A stretch of DNA of 64,000 nt, taken from Pseudanabaena sp. ABRG5-3. Its GTDB lineage: Bacteria; Cyanobacteriota; Cyanobacteriia; Pseudanabaenales; Pseudanabaenaceae. A program made the translations under genes and the position numbers. The DNA is taken from contig NZ_AP017560.1 in assembly GCF_003967015.1 (NCBI RefSeq), positions 3,532,048-3,596,047 of the forward strand. Reading direction: 5' to 3'. This document shows positions 8,638 through 15,914 of the stretch, piece after piece. Numbering within the stretch: position 1 is the first letter of the stretch; each line of letters starts with the position of its first letter. Below the pieces are notes generated by a model, which saw only the letters and a program-made list of their open reading frames with translations, did not search any database and was not told the origin of the DNA.

Positions 8638-10167
8638 TCAAAGCCGTCGCCACTGTCGCCCATCACGCTCGATTAGCTGTTCTGCTTCCGTTGGTCCCCA
8701 AGTACCTGCCTCATATTGGGGAACAACGCTGGGATCATTAGGCTGCTCCCAAGCTGTAAGCGCAGGTGTTACTACTTTCCAAGCAGCTTCTACTTCGTCA
8801 CCGCGTGTAAATAGGGTTTGATCGCCTAACATACAGTCTAATAGCAAGCGATCATAGGCATCGGAGCCTTCGATACCAAAGGTTTTGCCATAGCCGAAGT
8901 CCATTTCTACGGAACGCGATCGCAGATCAGCCCCAGGCATCTTCGCCTCAAATTTTAAGGCGATCCCCTCATTAGGTTGAATCCTTAGTGTTAGCACATT
9001 AGGAGAAACCTGCTTAGCGGCGGACTGAAATAGTAAATAGGGGACATCACGGAACTGAATCGCAATTTCGCTAACCTTTTTCGGCATCCGCTTGCCAGTT
9101 CGCAAATAGAAAGGCACACCTTGCCAGCGCCAATTATTGACTTCAAATTTCATCGCCACATAAGTGGGGACAAGGGATTCGGGATTAACATTGGGTTCAT
9201 GGCGATAACCCTGTACCTGCTTACCTTTCATCCAACCTTCACTATATTGAGCGCGTACACACGATCGCTCTAATTTGCGAGTATCGGCGAGACGAGTTGC
9301 TTGAATCACCTTCACCTTTTCATTTCGCAATGAATCGGCATCCATCGAGTTAGGTGGCTCCATTGCCGTTAAACAGAAAAGCTGCATCAAATGGTTTTGC
9401 AGCATATCCCTGAGCGCCCCAGAGTTTTCGTAATAGCCTGCCCGATCCTCCACACCAACAGTCTCGGCAACTGTAATTTGCACATGATCGATAAATTGTC
9501 GATTCCACAATGGCTCAAAAATGGCATTGGCAAAGCGCAAAACCAAAAGATTTTGAACCGTTTCTTTGCCTAGATAATGGTCAATCCGATAGATCTGTTT
9601 TTCATCACAAGCTTTCTGCACAACGCGGTTGAGATCTTGACAGGAAGATAAATCTCTACCAAAGGGTTTCTCAATGACCACGCGAGTTTTCTGGGCATTT
9701 TTAATCATTCCCGCTTGCCCTAGCTTCTCGATCGCATCGGTGAAGTAATTAGGTGAAACTGCTAAATAAAAGACTCGATTACCGCGAGTGCCTCTTTCTT
9801 TATCAATCTCTCCCAACAATTCATCGAGCTTACGATAATCATCAAGATTGCTCATATCCAGCGATTGATAGTACAAGCCTTCAGCAAAATCTTGCCAAAT
9901 CGCTTCTGCCCCAACGCCTACTGAGAACTTTTCGATACCCTCGCGCATTTGTTCACGAAAATAATCGTGGCTCCAAGGTCGTCGTGCTACGCCAACGATG
10001 GTCAATTCAGGGGGAAGACGACGCTGCTGTTTGAGATGGTAGATTGCGGGAACAAGCTTTCGGATGGTTAAATCGCCTGACGCGCCGAAGATCACAAGGA
10101 TCAATGGTTCAGGGGTTCTTTCTTGCTGTAAACCAACCCGTAAGGGATTTTCGAGTATTTGTACCAC
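8638..10167 (-). CDS. zwf: Glucose-6-phosphate 1-dehydrogenase
   Basis: Zwf oxidises glucose-6-phosphate to 6-phosphogluconolactone with reduction of NADP, the entry step of the oxidative pentose phosphate pathway that supplies NADPH at night. The 509-residue enzyme has the nucleotide motif '[12 protein letters not shown]' near residue 28, the substrate and catalytic motif 'RIDHYLGKE' near 198 and the '[12 protein letters not shown]' block near 344. It starts with GTG at 10167. opcA follows on the same strand. In the cyanobacterial enzyme regulation is through thioredoxin and OpcA. Confidence 0.97.
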   Translation of the reverse strand: MVQILENPLRVGLQQERTPEPLILVIFGASGDLTIRKLVPAIYHLKQQRRLPPELTIVGVARRPWSHDYFREQMREGIEKFSVGVGAEAIWQDFAEGLYYQSLDMSNLDDYRKLDELLGEIDKERGTRGNRVFYLAVSPNYFTDAIEKLGQAGMIKNAQKTRVVIEKPFGRDLSSCQDLNRVVQKACDEKQIYRIDHYLGKETVQNLLVLRFANAIFEPLWNRQFIDHVQITVAETVGVEDRAGYYENSGALRDMLQNHLMQLFCLTAMEPPNSMDADSLRNEKVKVIQATRLADTRKLERSCVRAQYSEGWMKGKQVQGYRHEPNVNPESLVPTYVAMKFEVNNWRWQGVPFYLRTGKRMPKKVSEIAIQFRDVPYLLFQSAAKQVSPNVLTLRIQPNEGIALKFEAKMPGADLRSRSVEMDFGYGKTFGIEGSDAYDRLLLDCMLGDQTLFTRGDEVEAAWKVVTPALTAWEQPNDPSVVPQYEAGTWGPTEAEQLIERDGRQWRRL

Positions 10168-10255
10168 AGGCTCGGTTGTTGAACGCTAGCTAGATTCTAG
10201 CCAATACATCTAGTGTTCGAGGGATATCGTATGTTTTCCTTTAGGATCGCTGCTA

Positions 10256-10284
10256 AAAAAAGCCCCGCAATGCGGGGCTTTTTT
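10256..10284 (-). terminator. GC-rich hairpin flanked by A and T runs
   Basis: A 13-bp stem (10256-10268 with 10272-10284) and AAT triloop, with A on the 5' side and T on the 3' side, so it can work in both directions. It lies about 150 bases beyond the mscS-type gene stop and ahead of zwf. Confidence 0.7.
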
Positions 10285-10320
10285 AGTTAACGTCAGTTTT
10301 TAAGCCGACAAATTTTAACA

Positions 10321-10406
10321 GACCAAAAGTAAAAGCCTTGCTACGCAAGGCTTTTACTTTTGGTCTTTGAGAGAGGGTTTGCGTAGCAAACCCTCTCTCA
10401 AAGACC
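10321..10406 (-). repeat. Two abutting 21-bp perfect hairpins that share four bases
   Basis: Hairpin one pairs 10321-10341 with 10345-10365 (loop TAC); hairpin two pairs 10362-10382 with 10386-10406 (loop GTA). They share bases 10362-10365 (GGTC), so the two full stems cannot form at the same time. They follow the stop of the MscS-type gene and are probably part of its 3' end. Confidence 0.85.
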
Positions 10407-10435
10407 GTTTCAAATTATTCCGAACTCGCGTTTAG

Positions 10436-11254
10436 TTAGCTAGATTGGCGGATTTGGAAATGTTGCTTAGGAGTGGGGAAGCCTGACTCACTAAAGCTTT
10501 CGCGGATGATGCGATTGGTGTCAAAGTAAACTTGCCAATAGTGAGTGTTGTTGCAGAATGGCCGTACTGCTAATTCAGGACCCATCGGAGTGAAGTCGAT
10601 GATCTCGATTACAGGAGCAGGATTGCTAAGTACGTTAGGAATATTGACAATTCTTTCTTGGATAACACGTATCGCTTCACTAGGATTAACTGAATGATCT
10701 AGCTGTACCTTAATATCGACACGGCGGTAGTCATTAGCCGAGAAGTTTTGAATATTTTCCGAGAAGAGCTTGTTGTTGCCGATAATCGTGCGGACATTAT
10801 CGGGGGTGTTGATGGTAGTGACAAATAGACCAATTTCGACAACTGTGCCTGTGACACCTGCGGCGGAAATGAAATCGCCAACTTGGAAGGGGCGAAGGAT
10901 GATCAGGAATGCACCTGCGGCAAAATTGGCAAGCAATCCACTCCATGCGGCTCCGATCGCTACACCAGCCGCCGCTAACAGTGCGGCAAAGGAGGTGGTT
11001 TCAACGCCGAAGTAACCAAGAATGGCAACTACTAAAATGATATTTAACAGCACCGCAAGGCTAGAGTTGAGGTAGCTGATTAATGTGGGATCAATTCGCT
11101 GAGTTTTAAGGGTGCGTGAGGTGATGTTGATCGCGATATCAATAAGTTTGCGCCCAATAAACCAGAGGATGATCGCCGCAATTACCTTAAATGCTGCACC
11201 AGCCAGCAGGTTTAAATTTGTGGAGAGAACATTTTGAAGTGTCGTTGGATCCAT
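10436..11254 (-). CDS. Small-conductance mechanosensitive channel, MscS family
   Basis: MscS channels open on membrane tension and release solutes during hypo-osmotic shock. The 272-residue protein has three membrane segments (about residues 15-35, 58-80 and 85-110); the third is the pore helix with the alternating Ala/Gly pattern 'AAAGVAIGAAWSGLLANFAAG', followed by the beta-domain sequence 'RPFQVGDFISAAGVTGTVVEIG' and the typical 'NTPDNVRTIIGNNKL'. The length matches the compact MscS (YggB) type. The ATG at 11254 is used. It is monocistronic, with strong 3' hairpins. Confidence 0.93.
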   Translation of the reverse strand: MDPTTLQNVLSTNLNLLAGAAFKVIAAIILWFIGRKLIDIAINITSRTLKTQRIDPTLISYLNSSLAVLLNIILVVAILGYFGVETTSFAALLAAAGVAIGAAWSGLLANFAAGAFLIILRPFQVGDFISAAGVTGTVVEIGLFVTTINTPDNVRTIIGNNKLFSENIQNFSANDYRRVDIKVQLDHSVNPSEAIRVIQERIVNIPNVLSNPAPVIEIIDFTPMGPELAVRPFCNNTHYWQVYFDTNRIIRESFSESGFPTPKQHFQIRQSS

Positions 11255-11659
11255 TACTGTAAAGAAATACTCCTGTTGATTGAGAAATTTAGTAGTGCTA
11301 ACGGTGGCGAGGGTTTAAGGTTAGGCTGAACATTGCTTTGTACTGCTCAGCCTAACCTTAAACTCAAATTCAGACTGCCAAAGTAGCTTAATAAAACTAA
11401 TGAAAAATATAGATGCCAATATTCACTGACATCAACATCTATAAGATTTTGAACGATGCTGGGAAAAATGCTACAGAGTTTATGAGTTTATTAATATTTA
11501 TAAGGAGCTAGGCGCAACTAAAAACTATGGCACACGCTGCGCGTGTGCCATAGTTTTTCTCCTTAAAATAAGCCCCAGAGAGATCTTAGGAACGCACAGT
11601 AAAATAAGTTTGTAAAGTGGCTTTGCCGCTCTACAAAAAATCTGAGTAAGGGTACATCT
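11255..11659. other. Intergenic region with two hairpins
   Basis: No gene is seen in these 405 bases. A 17-bp hairpin pairs 11313-11329 with 11347-11363 around a 17-base loop. At 11502-11520 there is a sequence like the left end of the palindromic element at 12121 (GAGCTAGGCGCAA), followed by a 17-bp hairpin (11521-11537 with 11541-11557, loop TGC). The promoter of the downstream gene is presumably between 11580 and 11650. Confidence 0.6.
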
Positions 11660-12076
11660 ATGAGTCGTTATCCTAAGCGCGATCGCCAAATTGAAACTCC
11701 AGAGCAAATATCGCGAGATTCTACGAAAGAAAGAATTGAGATGTTTTTTTGCTTGATGCCTGTATTTGGGCTGATCCCCTCGGCGATCGCTTTGGTGCGG
11801 CAAAGGACTAATCGCAAGGTGCGCGATGTCAGCCAAGTAGCGATCGCTTTGATGGTGATGTGGGCGATCGCCTATGGTGCAATGGGAGGTGTACCTAGTG
11901 ATGGGCAGTCAATTCAAGTAACCACGGAATTACTCAAAGCAACTTTAAGCTCAGGATATTTTGCGGCTTGTATGTATTTGATGTATCGGCTATATCGACA
12001 TCAGGCGATCGCTTTACCTTGGATAAAAAGTAATGAAGCGCGATCGGCAAAACGCGATCAAAAGCATGATAATTAA
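11660..12076 (+). CDS. Conserved hypothetical membrane protein
   Basis: The 138-residue protein is not assigned. It has a basic N-terminus ('MSRYPKRDRQIETPEQISRD'), then a hydrophobic segment at about residues 29-45, a polar basic loop 'RQRTNRKVRD', a second hydrophobic segment at 52-72 and a third at 96-115, and a basic C-terminal tail. Basic cytosolic ends around three membrane segments suggest an inner-membrane (or thylakoid) protein. It looks like the small conserved cyanobacterial membrane proteins of unknown role. The ATG at 11660 has GGGTA upstream, a weak binding site. Confidence 0.6.
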   Translation: MSRYPKRDRQIETPEQISRDSTKERIEMFFCLMPVFGLIPSAIALVRQRTNRKVRDVSQVAIALMVMWAIAYGAMGGVPSDGQSIQVTTELLKATLSSGYFAACMYLMYRLYRHQAIALPWIKSNEARSAKRDQKHDN

Positions 12077-12120
12077 AACCTGTTTTCATCGTCCTTAAAG
12101 TAATCTCCAAAGTTAGCTTT

Positions 12121-12222
12121 AAGTAGCTAGGCATAATTAAAAAATAGAACCAAAAGCTGTGACGCACGCGCAGCGTGCGCCACAGCTTTTGGGGTTTTAT
12201 ATTTAATTGCGCCCAGATACTT
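12121..12222. repeat. Palindromic element of family A (about 102 bp)
   Basis: The left end AAGTAGCTAGGC...AATTAAA and the right end TTTAATTGCGCCCAG...ACTT are inverted repeats (about 17 of 21 bases). Inside is a long hairpin (12150-12169 with 12173-12192, one mismatch, loop GCA). The same ends occur at 61786-61880 and a similar right end at 63895-63912. No coding capacity, so at most a non-autonomous MITE-like element. Confidence 0.7.
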
Positions 12223-12269
12223 ACAAACTTTGGAGCTTGCCCATCAAATTAAATTTAGGAGAAATATCT

Positions 12270-12695
12270 ATGGCTTTGCAAAATGGGAAACGGGCTGCTG
12301 GCGGGTTTATTAAAGACTTTCAAGCATTTATTTTGAAAGGTAATGTGATTGACTTGGCAGTTGCGGTGATTATTGGTGGTGCTTTTGGCAAAATTGTTAC
12401 CTCTTTAATTGAGGACATCATCACTCCTTTGCTTTTAAATCCTGCACTCAAAGCCGCTAATGTTGAAGATTTAGCCAAGTTGCAAATTAATGGCATCAAA
12501 TATGGTGTATTTCTTGCAGCAGTGATTAATTTTCTCGTAATTGCCTTTGTGATCTTCTTAATCATTCGCAGCTTTGAAGCTGCAAAGCGTAAAGAACAAA
12601 GAGAAGAAGCTGTTGCCCCTGAAGTTAAGCCTGATCCCCAAGAACGTTTGACTTTAGCCGTCGAACGCTTAGCGGAAGTGATGGAATCCAAATAG
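12270..12695 (+). CDS. mscL: Large-conductance mechanosensitive channel MscL
   Basis: MscL forms a pentameric pore that opens at near-lytic membrane tension as a last-resort osmotic valve. The 141-residue product has the diagnostic N-terminus 'FQAFILKGNVIDLAVAVIIGGAFGKIVTSL' region (quoted in part: 'GNVIDLAVAVIIGGAFGK') in membrane segment 1, the periplasmic loop, the second membrane segment 'AAVINFLVIAFVIFLIIRS' and the acidic/basic C-terminal helical bundle. The ATG at 12270 is chosen because TTAGGAG precedes it; a frame open to 12207 would extend into the family A repeat. A terminator overlaps the end of the gene. Confidence 0.95.
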   Translation: MALQNGKRAAGGFIKDFQAFILKGNVIDLAVAVIIGGAFGKIVTSLIEDIITPLLLNPALKAANVEDLAKLQINGIKYGVFLAAVINFLVIAFVIFLIIRSFEAAKRKEQREEAVAPEVKPDPQERLTLAVERLAEVMESK

Positions 12696-12740
12696 AATGT
12701 TAGGTGGTTGCTCAGCAATCACCTACATTCTATTTGGAAA
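12689..12740 (+). terminator. Hairpin overlapping the mscL stop
   Basis: A 14-bp outer stem (12689-12702 with 12727-12740) encloses a second stem (AGGTGGTTGC with GCAATCACCT). It overlaps the last mscL codons and precedes the lipoprotein gene. Confidence 0.65.
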
Positions 12741-12765
12741 TATCTTTCTAGACCGATCGCCCATT

Positions 12766-13782
12766 ATGCCATTTAGACAATTCACGTATAAATTTCGCCA
12801 TGCGGCCCTTGGATCTCTGATTACTTTAGGAATTGCGATTGGTATTAATGCTTGCGTGAGTCCGAATAACGACAAAAAGCCTGAAGAAACTAAGTCCCCT
12901 GTACCGATGTTTTTGTTCATTCAGGCTTCTCCTGATGGCAAAACGATTGAGGGAATTGTGCCGTCGGATCTCGTAGAGCAGTTAGGCAGTTTAGATCGGG
13001 TAATTCAATCGATCCCCGTCGGTAGCAAGTTTTCTTTGGTGCAGTTCGGTAAGCCTCTAGGGATGTTTCAAGTTAGTGCGGTGCGTGGTTCCGATGCCTT
13101 TGGCGCGATCGCGAGTTTTAAAGTGCAGGAGCCAAATCCTAATGACAAAAATCAACCAGCCAAGGGCTTTGATCCCACGGTATTGCGTCAGTCAAATTTA
13201 ACGATTGTGGCAAGCGATCGCCTCGTTAATAAGGAAGATCGCACTTATTTCTTTAACTGCCCCAGTAAAATTCAACCCCTTGTATTAGATAAGTCTCGCA
13301 ATTTATTTTTAAAACTGGGGACAAATCAAGCGGCAACTTCGCAGGTGGCGATCGCCTCCCTTGTATGTGTGGATATTGATGGAGATAATCAGCCTGAAAT
13401 CATTGCAGGTTTGCGACTCGATAATTCACAGCGTCCGACAGGCTTTGATCCCCAAGTTTGGAAAGATTTTTTATCCCGCCCAGCCCTTGAGCGCCAAGAG
13501 TACAGCATGTTAGTCATGCTCCGCAAATCGGGCAATGATTGGAATGCAGAACCAATTTTGACCCATACGCGGGCGCTCTCCTATATTAATGACAGCGTAA
13601 GTAGTTATGCGCTCTATGGAATTCAGGAGGTTAATGGCGATCGCTATCCTGAACTGATTGTCAAAGAAATCGGCTTAAATTCCCTTGATGTGCGTGTACT
13701 CACACCCAATATTGATGCACAGGGTAAATGGCAATGGCGCAGTTATTACCAAAATCAAAAATCACTCAATATTGTGCAATAA
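12766..13782 (+). CDS. Hypothetical lipoprotein
   Basis: The 338-residue product has a basic N-terminus, a hydrophobic segment 'ALGSLITLGIAIGINAC' and a lipobox-like 'GINAC' that places the lipidated Cys near residue 30, so it is probably anchored at the outer face of the plasma membrane. The body repeats the 'DIDGDNQPEIIAGLRLD' and 'VNGDRYPELIVKEIG' pattern, reminiscent of calcium-binding FG-GAP/VCBS-like blades, which is only a suggestion. The ATG at 12766 is preferred, since the frame open to 12697 runs through the mscL terminator. It is followed by a strong hairpin. Confidence 0.65.
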   Translation: MPFRQFTYKFRHAALGSLITLGIAIGINACVSPNNDKKPEETKSPVPMFLFIQASPDGKTIEGIVPSDLVEQLGSLDRVIQSIPVGSKFSLVQFGKPLGMFQVSAVRGSDAFGAIASFKVQEPNPNDKNQPAKGFDPTVLRQSNLTIVASDRLVNKEDRTYFFNCPSKIQPLVLDKSRNLFLKLGTNQAATSQVAIASLVCVDIDGDNQPEIIAGLRLDNSQRPTGFDPQVWKDFLSRPALERQEYSMLVMLRKSGNDWNAEPILTHTRALSYINDSVSSYALYGIQEVNGDRYPELIVKEIGLNSLDVRVLTPNIDAQGKWQWRSYYQNQKSLNIVQ

Positions 13783-13816
13783 GAAAAACAGCACTTTGTG
13801 CTGTTTTTCTTATTGC
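13776..13816 (+). terminator. 19-bp hairpin overlapping the lipoprotein stop codon
   Basis: Positions 13776-13794 pair perfectly with 13798-13816 (loop TTT) and the 3' arm is T-rich. The stop codon TAA lies inside the left arm. Confidence 0.8.
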
Positions 13817-13860
13817 GTTAAGCCCATCGCGCTATACAGTAAAAAGAAAATCGTTTTGTT

Positions 13861-15096
13861 ATGCCTTTAGAAAATTCCCTTGCGTACCCCACCCTCTTCA
13901 AACAGGTACGCATTCTTGATGCAGATGCTCCTGATAAATTTGCAGATATATTCATAGATCGCGATCGCCAAATTCATCTGGATGTTGAGGCTAACCAAAT
14001 TCCTGAAAATACCAATGTAGATGAGCGATCGGGATTGATTTTAGGAACTGGGGCGATCGATCTGTACAGTACTAGTGGTGAACCGGGACATGAATCGCGA
14101 GAAACCATTGCCGAATTAGTGCAAGCCACAAAAAATGGTGGTTTTAGCGCTGTAGGGATTTTGCCCAATACTCAACCTGCGATCGATGATATTGCAGCCC
14201 TAGAATTTTGGCGCAATGTCCAGCAAAAATATGGCGATCGCCTGCAACCTTGGGGGGCAATTACCAAAGGTTTAGAAGGCAAACAACTAACGGACATGGC
14301 AGAACTTGCCGAATCCGTGATTGGCTTTACCGATAGCAAACCGATCGCTAATCTCCTGTTAGTGCGCCGAGCGATGGAATATATCAAACCCTTGGGCAAG
14401 CCGATCGCCTTATTTCCGCAAAATCCTGATCTTGCTGGTAGTGGTGTCATTCGCGAGGGCAAATGGTCTTTGCAATATGGGATGACAGGCTATCCCGCCG
14501 CCGCCGAAACCTCAGCCCTTGCCGCACTGATCGAATTAGTCCGCCTCACTAAAGCCCCTACCCATTTCATGCGAATTTCCACAGCGCAAAGTGTGGAGTT
14601 GATTGCTCAAGCTAAAAACGATGGCTTACCCGTAACCACCAGTACAACTTGGCTCCATCTCTGCCATTGCGATCGCGATTTAGCCAGTTACGATCCTAAT
14701 CTACACCTCATGCCTCCCCTTGGTAGCGAAGGCGATCGCCTTGCGCTCATTGCAGGTATTCGTTCTGGAGCCATTGATGCGATCGCGATCGACCATACGC
14801 CCTGCGCCTATGAGGAAAAAGTGGTTCCCTTTGAGGTTGCTCCCGTTGGTGCGATCGGCTTGGAATTTGCGATTCCTGTACTTTGGCAAAGCTTAGTTAC
14901 TACTGGCTTATTAACTGCCAGCGAATTATGGCAAGCGCTAAGTATTAATCCTGCCAAAATCCTTGGACTCGCTCAACCACAGCTTGCCACTCTCTTCGAT
15001 CCAAACTTAGAATGGCTAGTGGAAGCAAAAGCGATCGCCTCGCAATCAAAAAATAGTAGTTACATCGGGCGATCGCTCATCGGTAAAGTACTTTAA
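13861..15096 (+). CDS. pyrC: Dihydroorotase family protein, probably non-catalytic
   Basis: The 411-residue protein aligns in pattern with long-form (type I/III) dihydroorotases, which close carbamoyl aspartate to dihydroorotate in pyrimidine synthesis. It has 'DLYSTSGEPGHESRET' (residues about 67-82), 'GILPNTQPAI', 'TSALAALIELVRLTKAP' and 'AIDHTPCAYEEK' near residue 309. However, the usual metal-binding H-x-H after 'IDLH' is replaced by Y-S-T ('DLYST'), and the later 'H-I-S-T' histidine is R ('MRISTA'). Such metal-free homologues (PyrC') act as structural partners of aspartate carbamoyltransferase in some bacteria. The gene stands alone and is full length. Confidence 0.8.
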   Translation: MPLENSLAYPTLFKQVRILDADAPDKFADIFIDRDRQIHLDVEANQIPENTNVDERSGLILGTGAIDLYSTSGEPGHESRETIAELVQATKNGGFSAVGILPNTQPAIDDIAALEFWRNVQQKYGDRLQPWGAITKGLEGKQLTDMAELAESVIGFTDSKPIANLLLVRRAMEYIKPLGKPIALFPQNPDLAGSGVIREGKWSLQYGMTGYPAAAETSALAALIELVRLTKAPTHFMRISTAQSVELIAQAKNDGLPVTTSTTWLHLCHCDRDLASYDPNLHLMPPLGSEGDRLALIAGIRSGAIDAIAIDHTPCAYEEKVVPFEVAPVGAIGLEFAIPVLWQSLVTTGLLTASELWQALSINPAKILGLAQPQLATLFDPNLEWLVEAKAIASQSKNSSYIGRSLIGKVL

Positions 15097-15123
15097 CCCC
15101 AACAGTGAGAGGCTTTTGTTTTA

Positions 15124-15156
15124 AAACCACAAAATAGCTTAGCTATTTTGTGGTTT
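15124..15156. terminator. Bidirectional hairpin between pyrC and higA
   Basis: A 15-bp perfect stem (15124-15138 with 15142-15156, loop TTA) lies between convergent genes and carries A-rich and T-rich flanks suited to both directions. Confidence 0.75.
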
Positions 15157-15160
15157 GGTA

Positions 15161-15466
15161 TTAGTTATTGCTGGTCGCAAGTTGAGGAATATGCTTATAG
15201 ATATCAGCATTCTTTTCTTGTGCTTGTCGCAAATCGTAGGCTGTCTGTAAATTTAACCAGAACTGAGCGCTATTACCAAAATAACGTGCTAAACGTAAAG
15301 CAGTATCTGCGGTAATGCTACGTTTTTCAGCCAATATCTCACTAATGCGTGTTTGAGCAACTCCAATATCTTTACTTAATCGATAGGGAGTAATTTCTAG
15401 AGGTTCGAGGAATTCTAATAGAAGAATCTCTCCGGGGTGAATGTTCGGTAGACGCTGATTTTCCAT
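15161..15466 (-). CDS. higA: HigA family antitoxin
   Basis: This 101-residue protein is a HigA-type antidote: an XRE helix-turn-helix DNA-binding protein that neutralises HigB and represses its own operon. The family opening 'HPGEILLLEFLEPLEITPY' (about residues 10-28) is followed by the helix-turn-helix 'LSKDIGVAQTRISEILAEKR' and 'ALRLARYFGNSAQFWLNLQ', which is characteristic. It lies 17 bases after the toxin gene on the same strand, with the toxin first, the usual order for higBA. It is at the edge of the restriction-modification island. Confidence 0.93.
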   Translation of the reverse strand: MENQRLPNIHPGEILLLEFLEPLEITPYRLSKDIGVAQTRISEILAEKRSITADTALRLARYFGNSAQFWLNLQTAYDLRQAQEKNADIYKHIPQLATSNN

Positions 15467-15483
15467 AATATTTTCGACTCCTT

Positions 15484-15768
15484 CTAGTGGTAATCCACGA
15501 TTTCAACTTGATCCGCATTATTTTGCTCTGTCCAAACAAAGCAAATCCGCCATTGATTGTTGATACGGATACTATATTGACCTTGGCGATCGCCAATCAA
15601 TTTTTCTAGTCGATTTGCTGGTGGAATTCGTAAATCATTGATTGATGTAGCTGCATCTAAAACCAAAAGCTTTCTCAAGGCAGTTTTTTGAATATCAGTT
15701 GGGTATTGGCGAGATATAAAGCCATCAAAGATCAGCTTTGTCTCTCTAGACTTAAAACGTATGATCAC
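15484..15768 (-). CDS. higB: HigB family mRNA interferase toxin
   Basis: HigB toxins are RelE-fold endoribonucleases that cut mRNA on the ribosome. The 94-residue product has 'RRLLVLDAATSINDLRIP'-like core (here 'LRKLLVLDAATSINDLR'), the 'PPANRLEKLIGDRQGQYSIRINNQWRICF' region (key residues P-x-x-R-L-E-x-L and the basic S-I-R-I-N-x-x-W-R-I-C-F strand) that marks this family, and the C-terminal 'VEIVDYH'. It is the first gene of the pair with higA. About 145 bases separate it from the divergent hsdR, a space that should hold both promoters. Confidence 0.93.
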   Translation of the reverse strand: MIIRFKSRETKLIFDGFISRQYPTDIQKTALRKLLVLDAATSINDLRIPPANRLEKLIGDRQGQYSIRINNQWRICFVWTEQNNADQVEIVDYH

Positions 15769-15914
15769 AAATAAATACTTTAGATACTATTGTATAACGT
15801 TACTATTGCTAAACAGTAATAATATATGCTGATGTGAAAAGTTAGATCATGGTACTGCCATTTTTGGAATTGAGGTAAAAGCTATAATTTAGATACTTTT
15901 TACCTAAAAATGCG

